This document shows, in pieces, positions 16,568 to 26,779 of a DNA stretch of 64,000 nucleotides. Source of the stretch: Anaerolineae bacterium (GTDB lineage Bacteria > Chloroflexota > Anaerolineae > B4-G1); contig JAUWNP010000001.1 in NCBI GenBank assembly GCA_030612585.1, positions 19,450 to 83,449 of the forward strand, written 5' to 3'. A program made the translations under genes and the position numbers. The stretch's first letter is position 1. The number at the start of each line of letters is the position of its first letter. The notes under the pieces are model-generated. The model ran no database searches. It saw only the letters and a list, made by a program, of their open reading frames with translations, and was not told the DNA's origin.

Positions 16568-18115
16568 TTAAGATTCGGAGATTTGGAGATTCGACTTGAG
16601 TTGGGCCTGGAACGCCTTTAATGCGTCCCAGTCGCCCCAGGCGGCCAGGCGGGCCTGCGCGGGCCACGTTTCGAGCAGGTGGGCGCGGCCAGCGGAGCTC
16701 CCCAACAGACCCCGAAGGTATTCAACGTCCAGGGCCGCCAGTTGCGCAAATCTGTGGATCCCTTCGGCTTTGAGCCTCGCAGTGGTTTTTGGGCCGATGC
16801 CCAGGATGCGCTGCAAATCGTCTACTTCGACCAACGGGGCAGGCGCCATGCCGGAGGAGGCCTTAAAGGACGCACCGAACGAGATGGTTCTGAGCCGGTG
16901 GTAGGCCTCGTAGGCCTGCCGAATCAATCTGCTGTAGGTCGCAGCCTGACCGGGGCCGTTGTAGAGCGTCGCAAAGCCATCGAAATCGGAGACTTGCAGC
17001 ATCCGAACGGCCTTTTCGCCCCGGCTGCGCACAAAGTCGAAAAAGCCGGCCACCTGGTTGCGTTCGCTGGCGGCAAAGGCGTCGAACATCTGCTGGACCG
17101 AGGGGTAGCCGACGGTGGCGTAGTTAAACCCCATGATCTGTGGACTGCCTATGCTGATGGAGAGCCGGGCGGCGGTGTCATCGAGCGTGCAGGCAAAATC
17201 AAAGACTTCCCATTCGCCGTTTTGGTTCTCGTGACAGGCGCGCCAGGGTTGCCCCGGCGAAGGCCGCCACCGGTGGTCTGTCCACCTCTGGTTGCGGTTG
17301 AAGGTGAAGTGCCGGTCGAAAACATCGGGGTGGTCCTTGCCCCACCGACTGTGAAAGATGTGGTTCTCGAAGCGGATAATCATTCGCCCGGCGGGGCCAA
17401 AGGGACGCCCGCCCGATTCGACCATCAAGACGGCTACGGCGATGCCGGGGTCAATCGCCAGTTGATCGGCCCACGTTTGCAGCAGCCCGCCGAGGCGATT
17501 CCAGGTCAGGGCGACCTGGCGCTCGGTACCGCTGAGGTTGGGGGTCACGGTGATTTTTTGCTCCGCCGGTGGCTGGTCTGGTGCCGTTTTGGACAGATTG
17601 AGGTACCAGGCCGCAGCGTAGACCTCCCTGTTATCGTCGAGGCGCACGTGCAGCCATTGGCCATGCTGACCGACTTTGGCGCGCACAGTCTCCTCTGGCT
17701 CCAACGCCGTGACGGCGCCACCGTGCGGCACTGTCGTGACGAGCGTGCTGACCGTCGTCGGCTGGCTGCGCACGTTCAGGTAGCCGGCCTCCGGGCTGTA
17801 GACCCAGATCTGAAGCGTGGGCTGTTGGGGTTGGCTTGCACCCGTGCGGGTCTCTGGCGCTGTTTCGAGCAGTTCGAGGTACCAGGCCGCAGCGTAGACC
17901 TCCCTGTTATCGTCGAGGCGCACGTGCAGCCATTGGCCATGCTGACCGACTTTGACACGCACGGCCTCCTCCGGCTCCAACGCCGTGACGGCGCCACCGT
18001 GCGGCACTGTCGTGACGAGCGCGCCGGCCGTCGTCGGCTGGCTGCGCACGTTCAGGTAGCCCACTTCCGGGCTGTGTACTCGGAGCGTCAACGTGGGTTG
18101 TGATTTAGAAGTCAT
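16568..18115 (-). CDS. SH3b-SH3b-muramidase (DUF3380-like)-helix-hairpin-helix protein
   Basis: A 515-residue protein. Two nearly identical SH3b repeats (each about 80 residues, ending REVYAAAWYL) are followed by a domain of about 200 residues resembling the N-acetylmuramidase (DUF3380) fold of phage endolysins: AVLMVESGGRPFGPAGRMII with the likely catalytic Glu, RFENHIF, SIGSPQIMGFNYATVGYPS and FATLYNGPGQ. The tail has a helix-hairpin-helix segment (DDLQRILGIGPKTTARLKAEG). There is no signal peptide or membrane helix, so export is unexplained. The ATG at 18115 with AGGAGAGG upstream is preferred over the GTG at 18142. The last residues come from a short intergenic-type repeat. Role: peptidoglycan hydrolysis, setting unknown. 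Confidence 0.8.
   Translation of the reverse strand: MTSKSQPTLTLRVHSPEVGYLNVRSQPTTAGALVTTVPHGGAVTALEPEEAVRVKVGQHGQWLHVRLDDNREVYAAAWYLELLETAPETRTGASQPQQPTLQIWVYSPEAGYLNVRSQPTTVSTLVTTVPHGGAVTALEPEETVRAKVGQHGQWLHVRLDDNREVYAAAWYLNLSKTAPDQPPAEQKITVTPNLSGTERQVALTWNRLGGLLQTWADQLAIDPGIAVAVLMVESGGRPFGPAGRMIIRFENHIFHSRWGKDHPDVFDRHFTFNRNQRWTDHRWRPSPGQPWRACHENQNGEWEVFDFACTLDDTAARLSISIGSPQIMGFNYATVGYPSVQQMFDAFAASERNQVAGFFDFVRSRGEKAVRMLQVSDFDGFATLYNGPGQAATYSRLIRQAYEAYHRLRTISFGASFKASSGMAPAPLVEVDDLQRILGIGPKTTARLKAEGIHRFAQLAALDVEYLRGLLGSSAGRAHLLETWPAQARLAAWGDWDALKAFQAQLKSNLQISES
17600..18072. repeat. Intragenic tandem duplication of SH3b coding sequence
   Basis: About 190 bp at 17600-17795 recurs at 17876-18071, offset 276 bp (92 codons), with only scattered differences at DNA level. 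It encodes the two SH3b repeats, implying a recent duplication or ongoing gene conversion. Confidence 0.85.
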
Positions 18116-18204
18116 TTTATCCTCTCCTACATTTGTTGCCACAGACTATCGAATGTGACGTCGAGGGGAGTACAACAGATGGAGAAATACACGATCAAAA
18201 CAGG

Positions 18205-20991
<2,787 letters not shown>

Positions 20992-21011
20992 GGCAAGTCA
21001 TTCCTTGATAG

Positions 21012-21392
21012 GGTTCCGAACTACAGTATGATGCAATAGTGCTGGAGCGACCCCGGCTGCGGCGCTACCTCCGGCCCGGCGCGGCTGAGGCTTTCCTGAC
21101 CCTGCTTCGCGCTGAGGCCACGGTAATAACTCCTGCGCTCCACATCACTCTGTGCCGTGACCCCAAAGACGACGTGCTGCTCGAGGTGGCAGCCGCTGGT
21201 CAGGCGGACTATCTGGTATCGGCCGACCTGGACCTGACGGATGATCCCCATCTCAAGGCGACGATGGAGGCACAGCACGGTGTCCGTGTCGTCACAGTGC
21301 TTCACCCCTCATCGCAGCCGCACCGGGTTGGAACCACTGAGTCCACTGATGCCTTTGAGACCGCTGACATGGCCCAGCCCCGCGTTTGGTGA
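21012..21392 (+). pseudogene. PIN-domain toxin-like gene lacking its N-terminus
   Basis: The open frame after a stop at 21009 reads YDAIVLERPRLRRYLRPGA and later CRDPKDDVLLEVAAAGQADY, then LVSADLDLTDD: the middle and C-terminal part of a PIN-family ribonuclease toxin. The first part with the conserved DTNV Asp is absent, so two of the metal-binding acids are gone. No antitoxin gene is adjacent. The C-terminal 25 residues after VVTVLHP look unrelated. The remnant lies between the divergent SEDS-PBP gene and mtnP, within AT-richer repeat-like DNA. Starts at 21039 (GTG) are possible but without a good RBS. Confidence 0.65.
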
Positions 21393-21484
21393 GGCCACTA
21401 ACTTGGCAAGTTATTCAGTGAGTTCAGTGTCTTCAACAATTCAGTGGTTCCAGCGATTCACTCCTGAGACTTGGGACCCGAGAC

Positions 21485-22357
21485 CTACCGAAGATACTTC
21501 CCAACAATGGGCGCTAGGTTGCGTTTGACTTGCTCGGAGATGACGTCGCGCTGAGTGATGATGGCGGTCGCCAGGGTGTCCTTGCAGTCGCAGGTGCGCC
21601 CGGCGGCAGTCAGGCGGGGGATCAGCAGCCGGATGGCCTGCTGGGCCAGGGCGGTGTTTTGCTGGAGGATACGGATGACTGCTTCGACGCTGACCGGCTC
21701 CTCCGTCTCGTGCCACACGTCGTAGTCGGTGACGTGGGCCATCACCGCGTAGCACATCTCCGCCTCCCGCGCCAGGAACGCCTCTGGACAGGTCGTCATG
21801 CCGATGAGATCCATCCCCCAGGCACGATAGGTGAAACTCTCGCCCTTGGTGGAGAAGCGGGGACCCTCGATGGTGATGAAGCGCCCACCCCGGTGGACGG
21901 TGTCGCCGGCCTCCTCCACTGCGTCTGCCAGGAGGACCGAGAGGCGCGGGCAGAGGGGATCGGCCACGCCGACGTGCGCCACCAGCCCGTCCCCGAAGAA
22001 GGTGTACTCCCGCTTCTTGGTGAAGTCGAACAGTTGGTTGGGGATGACGATCTCGCCAGGGTGCAGGTACTCGCGTAGGGAACCGCAGGCGGAGACGGAG
22101 ATGACCTGCTCGACGCCCAGTCTCTTAAGGGCGAAGATGTTAGCGCGGTAGTTGACCTCGGTGGGCATGATGCGATGGCCCCGGCCGTGGCGGGCCACGA
22201 AAGCGACGCGCACTCCCTCCAGTGTGCCGATGGTGACGGCGTCGGAGGGATCGCCGAAGGGAGTAGAGATGCGGCGCTCCTCGACGTCGGTCAGCCCCTC
22301 CATCTGGTAGAGGCCGCTGCCGCCGATGACGCCGATGCGGATGGGGGTTTCAGACAT
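21485..22357 (-). CDS. mtnP: S-methyl-5'-thioadenosine phosphorylase (MtnP family)
   Basis: A 290-residue protein of the hexamer/trimer purine phosphorylase family. It splits methylthioadenosine (or its inosine analogue) with phosphate into base and methylthioribose-1-phosphate. Motifs: IGVIGGSGLYQMEGL at the start, FVARHGRGHRIMPTEVNYRANI, SVSACGSLREYLHPGEIVIPNQ, and TIEGPRFSTKGES; GMTTCPEAFLAREAEMCYAVMAHVTDYDVW is the substrate-binding region. The ATG at 22357 has AAGGAG 7 nt upstream. The window also encodes an MTA-type deaminase at 13.5 kb, so the in vivo substrate could be methylthioinosine instead. Confidence 0.92.
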   Translation of the reverse strand: MSETPIRIGVIGGSGLYQMEGLTDVEERRISTPFGDPSDAVTIGTLEGVRVAFVARHGRGHRIMPTEVNYRANIFALKRLGVEQVISVSACGSLREYLHPGEIVIPNQLFDFTKKREYTFFGDGLVAHVGVADPLCPRLSVLLADAVEEAGDTVHRGGRFITIEGPRFSTKGESFTYRAWGMDLIGMTTCPEAFLAREAEMCYAVMAHVTDYDVWHETEEPVSVEAVIRILQQNTALAQQAIRLLIPRLTAAGRTCDCKDTLATAIITQRDVISEQVKRNLAPIVGKYLR

Positions 22358-22413
22358 GGGTATACTCCTTCGTTGATGGATTGTTTGATGCTGGTTGCTG
22401 GATGCTCGTTTTC

Positions 22414-22775
22414 TCACGACAGTTCCCAACGGCGGATACGGAATTTGTTTCTGTCTACTACGAGCAGCGCACCTGTGAGATTGTGCATCTGCACGAGTGC
22501 CTGTTTAAGTACTTTGTGGACGGCATGCATCGTCGCTGGGTTCATTTTCAGCACCACAATGCCCAGATACTTTGCTGGGGGGTATATGAGGATGTTGCTG
22601 AAGTCCATGTCCCTTGTGAGGAGAACGTGGCCAAAAGGGTTACCGCCTTGTCAATGACAATGTCATCGTCAGCGCCGGACAGTCCGAGTTCTTGTGCAGT
22701 GACCACATTGTAGCCTAGGCTGAGCAGGAAATCGGTGGTCGCTTTGTAGACACATTCATCAGCCAGTAACTGCAA
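22414..22775 (-). pseudogene. DUF5615 PIN-like toxin, frameshifted
   Basis: The first frame gives LQLLADECVYKATTDFLLSL, then GYNVVTAQELGLSGADDDIV, the N-terminal two-thirds of a DUF5615 (PIN-like) toxin. After about 22640 the match continues in another frame: GHVLLTRDMDFSNILIYPPA, then KYLGIVVLKMNP, down to a TGA at 22414. One or two bases have been lost or gained near 22635-22650, or the sequence has an error. The likely TTG start at 22775 overlaps the upstream DUF433 antitoxin gene by 17 bp, the standard arrangement. The product should be an RNase-like toxin if intact. Confidence 0.75.
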
Positions 22776-23013
22776 CGGCGACTTCTCTGGCAAAGTAAAT
22801 CTCCTCGTTCTTGGCAAGTTCGGTGGCATAGCGGATGCACGCACGAACGTTATCCTCCGTCAGCGTGGGATAGAACTCGGTGACGATTTGCCGTGGTGTG
22901 TAGCCTGCCTCTACCAGTTCTAGTACCATATAGACCGGGATGCGCGTGCCGGCGACAATGGGTTTGCCTAAGGCGACCCTGGGATTCACCTGGATGTGTT
23001 CTTGCCATCTCAT
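22759..23013 (-). CDS. DUF433 family antitoxin
   Basis: An 84-residue protein with the DUF433 signature: NPRVALGKPIVAGTRIPVYM, VLELVEAGYTPRQIVTEFYPTL-type helix-turn-helix, and VRACIRYATELAKNEEIY. DUF433 proteins are VapB-like antitoxins that pair with DUF5615 PIN-like toxins. The ATG at 23013 follows GGGAGG at 7 nt. The toxin gene overlaps its 3' end and is frameshifted, so this antitoxin may be an orphan. Confidence 0.85.
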   Translation of the reverse strand: MRWQEHIQVNPRVALGKPIVAGTRIPVYMVLELVEAGYTPRQIVTEFYPTLTEDNVRACIRYATELAKNEEIYFAREVAVAVTG

Positions 23014-23067
23014 ATCTGTACCTCCCAGATTACAATCATAGTGCACTGTACTTCTTATTTTACTTCA

Positions 23068-24630
23068 TCAGTCCGATTCGTGCCAGTGGGCGCGATAGAC
23101 GACCATCGTCTCCCCGCCGGCGATGGTGTTGTGTTCCAGGGTCACCTGATGAACCGGCTCCAGCAAGTCACGGCGGGCGGCCAGGTCGGGGAACCAGTTG
23201 GGGAAGATGATGACGTACTGCACATCTCGCCCGGCCATAAAGTCGGCCAGCCGCGAATCCCGGTCAGGGGCGCGCAGGAGTGGCACGACCTCCGGCGTGA
23301 TCAGGCCCGCCAGGTCTACTACTTGCCGCTCGGAGATGTAGGTGATGGCACCGATGTCGTTCAGGGCCAGGAGCGTGTCCGGCGGGGTGTGTTCTGCCAC
23401 CCAATGGCCCAGGGCGACGTGCATCTCGTTGATGTTGTCCACATTCCAGGCGTATTTACTTGCCATCGTCGGCAGCCACCAGGCCGTTCCTGCGACGATG
23501 AGCAGGCTGACCAGTGCCGCCAGCGTCGCGGGAGAACCGCGCCAGCGACACCCGCGCCGGAATGCTAGCCGTCGTGCCTCCAGCAGGCCCGCGATGCCGA
23601 TGACCGCGTTGCAGGGGATGAGGGGGATCAGGTAGCGCCCGTGCTGGTAGAGCACGGCGTGGAGGAAGGCGTAGACCAGCGGCAAGCCTGCGCTCCATAG
23701 ACTTAATAGAGAGGCACGCTCAATCAATAGGATAAGACCGAAAAGGAAAAAGGGTAATAGCAGCGGGTTGTCCTGGATCAGATACCGGGCTGTCAGGCTC
23801 AGAAAATCGCGGTCGGGCAGGAGATTGACGATGGCCTTGGCGTGGTAGGTGTTGGGGAGCAGGTGACCGCTGGTGTGTAGGGAGAACAAGAAGTAGGGGA
23901 GCACGATGGCGGCGAAGAGCAGGGTGGGGAGAATGGGCAATCGCCGCCAACGGGCGCGCCACGGTTCGTCTCCTTGAATGGTCAGTGCAAACAGGAAATC
24001 GGCCAGCGCCAGTGTGAAGAGGAGGTAGCCTTCGGGGCGGGCCAGTGCGGCCAGTCCGAAGAGGGCTGCCGTGCGCAGCCGGTAATGGCGGGCGTCGCCT
24101 TGAGCTTGTCGAAGGGCGGCCCGGTCGCTCAGGTGGGCGCCTATTGCCAGCAGGCTCAGCGTGGCGAACAGACACGTCTCCAGCGCCGAGAGGCCCGCCC
24201 AGACCAAACGCCCGTTGGTGGCGACGACGGCGCCGGCCAGCCAGGCGGCCCAGCGGCTGCCCGTCAACTGTTTGCCTAGCGTGTAGGTGGCCGCCAAAAC
24301 GGCCAGGAAGCAGGCCCCGCTCAACAGTTGCCCGGCGACGGGGCCGTTGGCAGCGCCACCCGTGAAGTACACGGCGGCCAGGAGCAGCGTCCACAGCGGC
24401 GCGGTGGAGCCGGACGTGGGATAGCCGGGGTTGAAAGAAAGGCCGTCGCCACGGGCCAGGTTGCGGGCGAACTGGAAGTGGATCCAGGCGTCGTCCAGCG
24501 GCACACCCCCCTGGCCGCCGGTGAAGCGGTAGGCAGTGAGTGCGAAGACGCCGAGGGTCAGGCAGCCGATGGCCAGCAGGCTTGCTAGCCAGGGCCAATC
24601 GCTCCGTTCGAGACGCACACTGTCCCTCAC
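23068..24630 (-). CDS. Polytopic GT-C-type glycosyltransferase-like membrane protein
   Basis: A 520-residue protein with about 10-12 hydrophobic helices. The first extracytoplasmic loop holds the Asp pair VPLDDAWIHFQFARNLARGD, typical of GT-C enzymes that use polyprenyl-phosphate sugars, and FNPGYPTSGSTAPLWTLL. A C-terminal soluble part (HWVAEHTPPDTLLALNDIGA, VVDLAGLITPEV) is common in this group. The GTG start overlaps the stop of the SDR gene (GTGA), with GGGGAG upstream. A REP-like palindrome is read in frame near residue 175 (RQAQGD). The sugar and acceptor are unknown. Confidence 0.75.
   Translation of the reverse strand: MRDSVRLERSDWPWLASLLAIGCLTLGVFALTAYRFTGGQGGVPLDDAWIHFQFARNLARGDGLSFNPGYPTSGSTAPLWTLLLAAVYFTGGAANGPVAGQLLSGACFLAVLAATYTLGKQLTGSRWAAWLAGAVVATNGRLVWAGLSALETCLFATLSLLAIGAHLSDRAALRQAQGDARHYRLRTAALFGLAALARPEGYLLFTLALADFLFALTIQGDEPWRARWRRLPILPTLLFAAIVLPYFLFSLHTSGHLLPNTYHAKAIVNLLPDRDFLSLTARYLIQDNPLLLPFFLFGLILLIERASLLSLWSAGLPLVYAFLHAVLYQHGRYLIPLIPCNAVIGIAGLLEARRLAFRRGCRWRGSPATLAALVSLLIVAGTAWWLPTMASKYAWNVDNINEMHVALGHWVAEHTPPDTLLALNDIGAITYISERQVVDLAGLITPEVVPLLRAPDRDSRLADFMAGRDVQYVIIFPNWFPDLAARRDLLEPVHQVTLEHNTIAGGETMVVYRAHWHESD
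24096..24117. repeat. REP-like palindrome inside the GT-C gene
   Basis: GCCTTGAGCTTGTCGAAGGGC, a copy of the CCTTCGACAAGCTCAGG family, lies in the coding sequence and is translated in frame. Confidence 0.6.
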
Positions 24631-25442
24631 ATCACTCCCCGGTACATTCCCCCGTCCACGAGCAGGCTGACGCCGGTGATGTAGGAGGCGGCGGGTGAGA
24701 CGAGGAACGCGGCGGCGGCGGCGAATTCCTCGGGCGTGCCCATCCGCCCCAGCGGGATAGAGGCTTCGATTTTCGCGGCCTCTTCCTCCGGCGTGGTGGA
24801 GTTTCGCCCGGCCCGGTCGCGCAGGAGTTGATCCACCCGTGCGGTGCGGGTCCAGCCAGGGCAGATACCGTTGACGCGGATGCCGAAGGGAGCCAGTTCA
24901 TCGGCCAGTGTCTTGACCAGCCCGATCACCCCCAGCCGCAGGCTGTTGGAGAGGATGAGGTTGGGTAATGGTTGTTTGACGCTGACCGATGTCATGGCCA
25001 GGATGGAACCCTTCGGCAGGCTTAGGGCAGGCTCCTTGGCTTGCTCCTTCATCACCGGCACGACGGCATAGCAGAGGCGCACCGCGCTCATCAGTGTCAA
25101 TCGTGTGGCGGTCTCCCAGTCTGCGGGGGTCAGGTCTAGGAACTGCCCTGGAGGCGGTCCCCCGGCGTTGGTGATTAGGACGTCAATCCGCCCGAACCGT
25201 TCCACGGTGGCCTTGACCAACGCGTCTGCAGCCGCTGGGTCGGAGACGTCGGCCGGGACGGGCAGCACCTCGACCCCTGTAGCCGTCTTGATCTGGGCAG
25301 CGGTTTCGTATAGTATTTCTTCGTTTCGGGCACAGATGACGACGTGCGCTCCCTCTTGAGCCAGGCGCAGCGCGACAGCCTGGCCCAATCCTCTGCTTGC
25401 AGCGGTTACCAGTGCAGTTTTATCGTGCAGCCCAAGATCCAT
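24627..25442 (-). CDS. SDR-family oxidoreductase with a substituted catalytic Tyr/Lys pair
   Basis: A 271-residue short-chain dehydrogenase. The cofactor motif TAASRGLGQAVALRLAQEGA and the NAGGPPPGQ motif are present, and the C-terminus SYITGVSLLVDGGMYRGV is typical of FabG-like enzymes. The active-site YxxxK is not found: the aligned stretch after TSVSVKQPLP reads LSNSLRLGV, with Ser for Tyr and Arg for Lys. A FabG-like SDR subgroup is known with such changes, so activity is uncertain. An insertion EPALSLPKG comes from a REP-like palindrome. The ATG follows GAAGGAGG. It lies 29 bp behind the FHA genes. Confidence 0.85.
   Translation of the reverse strand: MDLGLHDKTALVTAASRGLGQAVALRLAQEGAHVVICARNEEILYETAAQIKTATGVEVLPVPADVSDPAAADALVKATVERFGRIDVLITNAGGPPPGQFLDLTPADWETATRLTLMSAVRLCYAVVPVMKEQAKEPALSLPKGSILAMTSVSVKQPLPNLILSNSLRLGVIGLVKTLADELAPFGIRVNGICPGWTRTARVDQLLRDRAGRNSTTPEEEAAKIEASIPLGRMGTPEEFAAAAAFLVSPAASYITGVSLLVDGGMYRGVM
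25008..25031. repeat. REP-like palindrome inside the SDR gene
   Basis: AACCCTTCGGCAGGCTTAGGGC-type sequence, a variant of the CCTTCGACAAGCTCAGG family; it encodes the peptide ALSLPKGS within an SDR loop. Confidence 0.6.
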
Positions 25443-25471
25443 AACGTTACCTCCTTCTCAGTTGCATTTTG

Positions 25472-25924
25472 CTAATGGCTAACTGCTGATGGCTGACTGC
25501 TAAGTTCCAGTTTCAGTTGTGTGCGTCCCACGCCGATGACGTCGCCGCTGCTGACGACGGTTGGACTGTTGATGCGCATGCCGTTGAGCAGTGTCCCATT
25601 GCGACTGCCCTGATCTTCCAACCACCACTGACCTTCTCGCCAGGTCAGCAGGGTGTGTTGGGCAGAAGCGTAGGTGTCTGGGATGGGGAGTGTGTTGCTC
25701 GGCGAGCGGCCTATCGAGGTGATGGGCTGCAAGGGGAAAGTGGTGCCCTCGGCTAGTGCCTCGTCCTCTGTGTGCAGGAGGATCAGTCGCCCACCCGGTC
25801 GGGCTACCTCACGACTGGTGGTCGCCTGGCGCAGGTCGCGCCACAGCATCAACAGCACGGCGGCCAGAAAAGCATAGAGCAGGATGGCGAGCAGGAGACG
25901 CAGGGCCAGCAGCAGAATGTCCAT
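25472..25924 (-). CDS. Membrane-anchored FHA-domain protein (FhaB-like)
   Basis: A 150-residue protein with one N-terminal membrane helix (LLLALRLLLAILLYAFLAAV) and a C-terminal FHA domain: ITSIGRSPSNTLPIPD, ASAQHTLLTWREGQWWLED, GSRNGTLLNG and GDVIGVG. FHA domains bind phosphothreonine peptides. The size and position of the helix match FhaB/FipA-type partners of Ser/Thr kinases that control cell-wall synthesis. It starts 2 bp after the FhaA-like gene, so the two are co-transcribed. The last residues (SSQPSAVSH) are encoded by a short repeat of the ATGGCTGACTGC type. No Ser/Thr kinase gene is in the window. Confidence 0.85.
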   Translation of the reverse strand: MDILLLALRLLLAILLYAFLAAVLLMLWRDLRQATTSREVARPGGRLILLHTEDEALAEGTTFPLQPITSIGRSPSNTLPIPDTYASAQHTLLTWREGQWWLEDQGSRNGTLLNGMRINSPTVVSSGDVIGVGRTQLKLELSSQPSAVSH

Positions 25925-25926
25925 CG

Positions 25927-26730
25927 CTAGCCGGGCTCAATCTCCAGGGATGCGAGTGATGGAGTGTCCTCGCTGCCTGGTAGCGGAATGGGGGTGGGTG
26001 GGTCCTCGCCATAGATGATCTGGACGTGGGCGAGGGATATGATGTCCCCTGAGTGCAGCACGCACTCCTCGATAGGATAGCCGTTGATCTGCGTGCCACT
26101 GGAACTGTCCAGGTCATAGAGCACGTAGCGACCATATCGTCGGCGGAGTTGAGCGTGGTGACGGGAGACGCGCGGGTCTTCTATGATGACGTCGTTGTCT
26201 AGCGCACGTCCGATGGATACCACCGGCTGGAGGAGATTCACGTGACGCTGGCCTTCCAGGATCAGGAACGGGCGGCCCTGTGGCGCTGTCGTGGCCGCGG
26301 TCTCAGTTTCCACTTCGCTGGCCTCCATCTCGCGGGTTTTCTCCATCTCGGCCGCTTCTTCTGGCATCCAGCGTGCCTCGACGCGCACTTCGTGAGGGTC
26401 CATCTCCTCCTCGGGCAGGACGTGAACGACTGGCGTGACCTCGAGTGCCAGGCTGGCCTGGGCGGCCAGTTCAGCAACGTGATAGGCCAATTCTGTCTCC
26501 AACGCTGGTTGCTCGACTGCCAGCGCGTCGCAGTCATCCGGGTGTAGATAGACCCAGTAGTGGGTCGGAGCCTGTGGTGTGCTGTCAAGAGAGAGTACCT
26601 GGTAGTCCTCGATAGCCCGCGTGAGGTGCACTGCGACCTCCAACGGGCTGAGACGCCCGGCGAAGAGGCGGGCAAAGGTACCTTCGACCAGCCGCTCAGC
26701 CAGGGCTTCGAAGCGGGCGATTTTGCTCAT
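25927..26730 (-). CDS. FHA-domain protein with N-terminal DUF3662 (FhaA-like)
   Basis: A 267-residue protein. The N-terminal DUF3662 part (SKIARFEALAERLVEGTFAR, LSPLEVAVHLTRAIED, HYWVYLHPDDCDAL) is followed by an acidic linker and a C-terminal FHA domain: VVSIGRALDNDVIIEDPRVS, RHHAQLRRRYG, DLDSSSGTQINGYP and LHSGDIISLAHVQIIYG. In actinobacteria such proteins bind phosphorylated cell-wall regulators. The start is the ATG at 26730; the promoter at 26740-26768 leaves at most a 3-nt leader, so the mRNA is probably leaderless. It forms an operon with the FhaB-like gene. Confidence 0.88.
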   Translation of the reverse strand: MSKIARFEALAERLVEGTFARLFAGRLSPLEVAVHLTRAIEDYQVLSLDSTPQAPTHYWVYLHPDDCDALAVEQPALETELAYHVAELAAQASLALEVTPVVHVLPEEEMDPHEVRVEARWMPEEAAEMEKTREMEASEVETETAATTAPQGRPFLILEGQRHVNLLQPVVSIGRALDNDVIIEDPRVSRHHAQLRRRYGRYVLYDLDSSSGTQINGYPIEECVLHSGDIISLAHVQIIYGEDPPTPIPLPGSEDTPSLASLEIEPG

Positions 26731-26739
26731 GGTGGGGTG

Positions 26740-26768
26740 ATTATAACGCGATAGGGGGTAAATGACAA
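26740..26768 (-). promoter_or_regulatory. Promoter of the fha operon, near-leaderless, -35 box inside a repeat
   Basis: TTGTCA (26768-26763) and TATAAT (26745-26740) on the minus strand are 17 bp apart; the ATG begins 9 nt further on. The -35 box lies in an ATGACAAATGACCAATG repeat. Confidence 0.65.
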
Positions 26769-26779
26769 ATGACCAATGG

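Noticed and set aside
16679..18103. Plus-strand frame of 474 codons opposite the muramidase gene
   Set aside because: Repeats mirror the SH3b duplication of the opposite strand; no family motif and no RBS.
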